Assembly (NCBI GenBank): GCA_964590645.1
Contig: CAZPYJ010000020.1
Span: 1 to 64,000 of the forward strand
Length of the DNA stretch: 64,000 nt
From: JAGNHN01 sp964590645
Lineage (GTDB): Bacteria; Bacteroidota; Bacteroidia; Bacteroidales; JAGNHN01
Direction of reading: 5' to 3'
Part shown: one piece after another, positions 60,669 to 64,000 of the stretch
How the letters are laid out: each line of letters opens with the position of its first letter
Position numbering within the stretch: the first letter of the stretch is position 1
Position numbers and translations under genes: made by a program
The notes under the pieces: model-generated
Databases searched by the model: none
What the model was told of the DNA's origin: nothing
What the model saw: only the letters and a program-made list of their open reading frames with translations

Positions 60669-62780
60669 TTATTCCTGGAGCATCAACAAAAAAGTGTAGT
60701 AACGCGCCACATCTTTGTAGGCTGCAAAACGGCCGGAGGCACCACCGTGCCCTGTCTCCATATCCGTATGCAGCAGCAGCAGGTTCTGGTCAGTTTTCCT
60801 GTCCCTGAGCTTTGCAACCCATTTGGCCGGCTCCCAATACTGTACCTGTGAATCGTGAAGGCCTGTGCTTACCATCAGATGGGGATAATGCTTCTCTGCT
60901 ACATTATCATAAGGGGAATACGACAGCATATAGTCATAATAGCTTTTCTCTGCGGGATTGCCCCACTCATCATATTCACCTGTAGTCAGCGGTATAGATT
61001 CATCGAGCATCGTGGTAACCACGTCCACAAAGGGAACCTGGGCAACGATACCGTGAAAGAGATCGGGCCGCATATTGGCAACTGCCCCAACCAGCAGGCC
61101 TCCGGCACTGCCTCCTATCCCGTACAGCTTATCCGCCTGGGTGAATGCATCCTCAATCAGCCCTTCGGCACAGGCGATAAAGTCATAAAATGTATTCTTT
61201 TTCTTCAGCAGTTTCCCATCCTCATACCATTGCCTTCCCATTTCCTGACCTCCCCGGATGTGCGCTATGGCAAAGACAAAGCCCCGGTCGAGGAGGCTGA
61301 GCCTGGCACTGCTGAAATGGGCGTCAATGCTGTATCCGTAGGAGCCGTAACCATAAAGCACTAAAGGCGCAGGGAGGGCATTTGTCAGATCCTTACGGTA
61401 AACCAGACTGACAGGAATCATAGTACCATCGTGGGAAGGATAATACCGCCTTTCCGCTATATAATCCTCCGTGGAGAAAGTACCCAACACTTGTTCCTGT
61501 TTCAATAAAATAAATTCGCGTGTTTCAAGATCGATGTCATAGACAGAATTAGGAGTGGTCAGCGAACTGTAGTGGATGCGCAGGTTGTGGGCGTCCAGCT
61601 CCCTGTTCGGCCCGAAACCGGCTGCGTAGGTTTCTTCCGGCAAGGGCAGATAAAAAGGCGCTTCCATTCCTTTGGGAAGGATATGAAAGCGGCTCAGGCC
61701 ATTTTCACGTTCGTTCAGAACAACATAGTTGTGGAACAGGATAAAATCATCCAGGAGCACCTTGTCGCGGGCACCCGCCACTTCTTCCCAGGCAGTCTTG
61801 TCCCATTGATCAATAGTGGTGCGCATCAATCTGAAGTTCCGGGCATTCCAGTTAGTCTTGATGTAGATGTGTGCCCCATCGTGATCAATGCTGTATTCGT
61901 GTCCTCTTTCCCTCTGCAGGAAGACACGGAAGACACCCTCAGGATTGTCGGAAGGAAGCATAAGCACTTCATCCGACAAAGTGCTGGAAGACTCGATCAG
62001 GATGAATTCCCTGGAAGTGGCAAGGGACAAGGATAAGGAGAATGTCGGATCGCTTTCCTCAAAAACGCACTGGTCGCTTTTTTCACTGCCCAGGCTATGC
62101 TTCCATACTTCTGCAGCGCGAAGGCTTGCATCTTTTACCGTATAAAAGAGGGTTTGATTATCCGCCGCCCAAACGCATTCTCCACTGGTATTCTCGATTT
62201 TGTCGGGAAGAATCCGGCCGGTGCTGAGGTCCTTTACATATATGGTGTATTGGCGGCGGCTCACGGTATCCACCGCAAATGCCAGGTATCGCTGATCCGG
62301 GCTGACGGTCAGTCCGGTCAGATGATAATACGCAAATCCTTTGGCCATTTCAGGTACATCCAACATAAGTTCTTCCTTTTCGCTCCCTGGAATGCGGCGG
62401 AAATGAAGCGGGTATTCAGCAGCCTTGTCATACCTGCGATAATAGAGGTAGCCGTTTTCAAGAAAAGGAACAGAGCTGTCTTCCTGCGGAATCCGGTTTA
62501 TGATCTCTTCGAACAGGGAGGATTCGAGCTGGCCGGTTTTTGAAAGGATGGATTCAGTATAGGCATTCTCTGCCTTGAGATAGGATATAACCTCCGGGTT
62601 TTCTCTTTCGTTCAGCCAGAACCAGGGGTCGATGCGGCTGTGGCCGTGTATAGTCAGTGTGGTGTCGATCTTTTTGGCTTGGGGTGCTTTCATATCAGTA
62701 TGATTAGTCTGGAAAGTGCATCCTGAAAGCATCAGGAGCAGGAAACCGGACTGCACGGGAATCAGCGAGCATATCCGCAT
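60669..62780 (-). CDS. S9 family prolyl oligopeptidase / oligopeptidase B-like lipoprotein
   Basis: A 703-aa serine peptidase. The N-terminal beta-propeller (DPWFWLNERENPEVISYLKAEN...) is followed by the alpha/beta-hydrolase domain with Ser558 (GIGGSAGGLL), Asp643 (LHDSQVQYWE) and His678 (TGHGGASGR). The motif set fits oligopeptidase B, which cuts after basic residues in short peptides. The N-terminus has a lipoprotein signal with lipobox Cys21 (FLLLMLSGC), whereas classical oligopeptidase B is cytoplasmic. It lies 11 bases after a TonB-dependent receptor gene on the same strand, suggesting import and breakdown of peptides as one unit. Confidence 0.88.
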   Translation of the reverse strand: MRICSLIPVQSGFLLLMLSGCTFQTNHTDMKAPQAKKIDTTLTIHGHSRIDPWFWLNERENPEVISYLKAENAYTESILSKTGQLESSLFEEIINRIPQEDSSVPFLENGYLYYRRYDKAAEYPLHFRRIPGSEKEELMLDVPEMAKGFAYYHLTGLTVSPDQRYLAFAVDTVSRRQYTIYVKDLSTGRILPDKIENTSGECVWAADNQTLFYTVKDASLRAAEVWKHSLGSEKSDQCVFEESDPTFSLSLSLATSREFILIESSSTLSDEVLMLPSDNPEGVFRVFLQRERGHEYSIDHDGAHIYIKTNWNARNFRLMRTTIDQWDKTAWEEVAGARDKVLLDDFILFHNYVVLNERENGLSRFHILPKGMEAPFYLPLPEETYAAGFGPNRELDAHNLRIHYSSLTTPNSVYDIDLETREFILLKQEQVLGTFSTEDYIAERRYYPSHDGTMIPVSLVYRKDLTNALPAPLVLYGYGSYGYSIDAHFSSARLSLLDRGFVFAIAHIRGGQEMGRQWYEDGKLLKKKNTFYDFIACAEGLIEDAFTQADKLYGIGGSAGGLLVGAVANMRPDLFHGIVAQVPFVDVVTTMLDESIPLTTGEYDEWGNPAEKSYYDYMLSYSPYDNVAEKHYPHLMVSTGLHDSQVQYWEPAKWVAKLRDRKTDQNLLLLHTDMETGHGGASGRFAAYKDVARYYTFLLMLQE

Positions 62781-62791
62781 AGATAAGTATA

Positions 62792-64000
62792 TTAGAAACT
62801 CAGGGTCAATCCAGCACTGGGCATCAGCGGCAGTTGATCTACACGCTCATTGGTGATCCTGTCAAAATAGAAGACATTATTGCGGTCGTACACATTGGTT
62901 ACACTCACCGAAGCTTCCAGTCGGGTGCGCTCGCCCAGAATGAATTCTCTTTTCACCGTAAAATCCAGGCGATGATAGGTGGGCAGGCGCCCCTGGTTCA
63001 GCTCGGCATAAAGGATCCCCAAGCTTTCATTGGCACGGGTGTAGTCATAATTGATTCCCTGGTCGAAGGGCAGCTTACCGTAATAAGCCAGGGTTTGAGT
63101 AAAAGGAAAGCCCGATCCGAAGTTCCAACGGGCATTCACTTCCCATTGCTGATCCTGCCCCAGCTTGTATGAACCAACAAAGTTCACATTGTGCCGGCGG
63201 TCGTAGTGCGGGTTGTACTCAATGATCCCGTCAAAACGGTCAATGTATGCCAGGGAATAGACGGCCCAGACATACAGCCTTCTGTAATCGTATTTCAGCG
63301 AAAGATCTAGCCCACGCGCATTGCCATTTTCTATGATGAAATCCTTGCGGAGCGCTTCAGGCTTATCCTGATAATCCGGACTGTCATCGAAGAGTTTATT
63401 GCGGTTCAGGTTGGTGAGCTGGGGGAAATGTTTGTAATAGCCTTCCAGGTTCAGGCTAAGGTATTGAGTCAGGTCGTATTCGAGACCCAACACCAGATGC
63501 TCCGATTTCTGCAGCTTACTGGTCACCGCTTTTCCCTCAAAGCTTCGGGGCAGGTTTTCGGGACCGCTCAGAAAGCCGTAGAAGAGGTTGACCACATCGC
63601 GGTCGGAGGTGGCACTGATCAGGTTCTGGGAGTAAAACCCTCCGGCCATTTTGAAGCGCAGCCGGTCAGAGTAGTTGTACTTCATTGCAAGCCGGGGCTC
63701 CAGCGACATTTCAGAAAGGCTGGCATAATATTGCAGGCGGAAGCTCGGCTCGAACAAGAGCTTTCCCTGGGTCATTTTGTATTTCACAAAGGCGGAAAGC
63801 TCTGTGGTATTCTGCTCCTGTTCAATTTTCCGATTGACAGAATTATAAAAATCAAAGATGGTCTTGAATCCCAGCATTTCGAGCCCATAGCGTATTTCAT
63901 CCTTACCCAGGAAATAGGTGAAATTCAGTCCGGCATTAAACCCGCTGATCTCGCTCGACCGGGGTGATTTCCCTTCCTCTATCAATTCGATGCGATAGTT
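62792..64000 (-). CDS. TonB-dependent receptor, C-terminal barrel part (cut by window edge)
   Basis: The frame is open to the right edge (NYRIELIEEGKSPRSSEIS...), so the 403 residues seen are the C-terminal part of a larger protein. Alternating amphipathic strands typical of TonB-dependent receptors (YFLGKDEIRYGLEML, ELSAFVKYKM, LNLEGYYKHFPQLTN, RRHNVNFVGSYKL, LEASVSVTNVYDRNNVFYFD) run to an aromatic C-terminus (AGLTLSF). The signal, plug and any carboxypeptidase-like domain lie outside. Substrate unknown; the peptidase gene 11 bases downstream hints at peptides. Confidence 0.85.
   Translation of the reverse strand, partial: NYRIELIEEGKSPRSSEISGFNAGLNFTYFLGKDEIRYGLEMLGFKTIFDFYNSVNRKIEQEQNTTELSAFVKYKMTQGKLLFEPSFRLQYYASLSEMSLEPRLAMKYNYSDRLRFKMAGGFYSQNLISATSDRDVVNLFYGFLSGPENLPRSFEGKAVTSKLQKSEHLVLGLEYDLTQYLSLNLEGYYKHFPQLTNLNRNKLFDDSPDYQDKPEALRKDFIIENGNARGLDLSLKYDYRRLYVWAVYSLAYIDRFDGIIEYNPHYDRRHNVNFVGSYKLGQDQQWEVNARWNFGSGFPFTQTLAYYGKLPFDQGINYDYTRANESLGILYAELNQGRLPTYHRLDFTVKREFILGERTRLEASVSVTNVYDRNNVFYFDRITNERVDQLPLMPSAGLTLSF

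Noticed and set aside
20..63990. CRISPR array, prophage, integrase, transposase, tRNA or rRNA genes
   Set aside because: Intergenic spaces are short and show no regularly spaced repeats, cloverleaf-like folds or mobile-element genes.

Overview
The window reads as chromosomal DNA of a free-living, aerobic Bacteroidota bacterium. A marine or freshwater member near Saprospiria/Chitinophagia is my guess, but the genus cannot be fixed from sequence alone. The evidence is: several secreted proteins with C-terminal type IX secretion (T9SS) sorting domains, a SusC/SusD pair, a lipoprotein-type Omp85 (TamL-like), alternative complex III joined to a caa3-type oxidase, a eukaryote/archaea-type prolyl-tRNA synthetase, and many copies of the Bacteroidota promoter element TAnnTTTG, sometimes with a TTTG box 19 bases upstream.

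Layout. 1-11,000: four minus-strand genes for large secreted T9SS cargo, arranged as two tandem paralogue pairs. Most have their own promoter and terminator. 11,125-16,293: a GNAT-like protein, then divergently an LptF-type permease and two GT4 glycosyltransferases in a tight operon (envelope polysaccharide/LPS). 16,300-19,740: a visibly AT-rich accessory patch with a gene interrupted by two in-frame stops, another T9SS protein, a frameshifted remnant resembling SocA/Panacea proteins, and an orphan antitoxin-like gene with a palindromic operator candidate. 19,843-24,811: hisS overlapping a histidine ammonia-lyase gene, a thioredoxin-like gene, and a second ammonia-lyase family gene whose cofactor-forming triad is Ala-Cys-Gly instead of Ala-Ser-Gly. 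25,103-31,864: SusC/SusD, an exported class I amidotransferase-like hydrolase and an unknown membrane protein. 31,872-37,755: a CheB-CheR-PAS fusion followed by a PAS-rich hybrid histidine kinase. 37,879-46,841: TamL-like protein, RecD-like helicase, proS, a tyrosine-rich lipoprotein, a FadL/OmpP1 barrel and rpsT.

47,016-60,251 is the respiratory core. actABCDEF (quinol:cytochrome c oxidoreductase) is followed by sco-coxA-coxC-coxD-coxB-ctaB, all on the minus strand. A promoter candidate lies upstream of actA and a second, perfect -7 element lies between actF and sco, so two transcription units are likely. Electrons would pass from menaquinol through ActB/ActA/ActE to the cytochrome c domain fused to CoxB and on to an A2-type subunit I carrying the YSHPAVY signature. 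The right edge holds a lipoprotein S9 peptidase and a truncated TonB-dependent receptor in one operon.

I see no tRNA, rRNA, CRISPR array, insertion sequence or prophage. I also do not see a clearly new multi-gene system. The points most worth a second look are the Ala-Cys-Gly lyase, the six-heme-motif ActA, the CheB-CheR/kinase pair, the tyrosine-rich lipoprotein, the double-stop gene and the decayed toxin-antitoxin-like patch.
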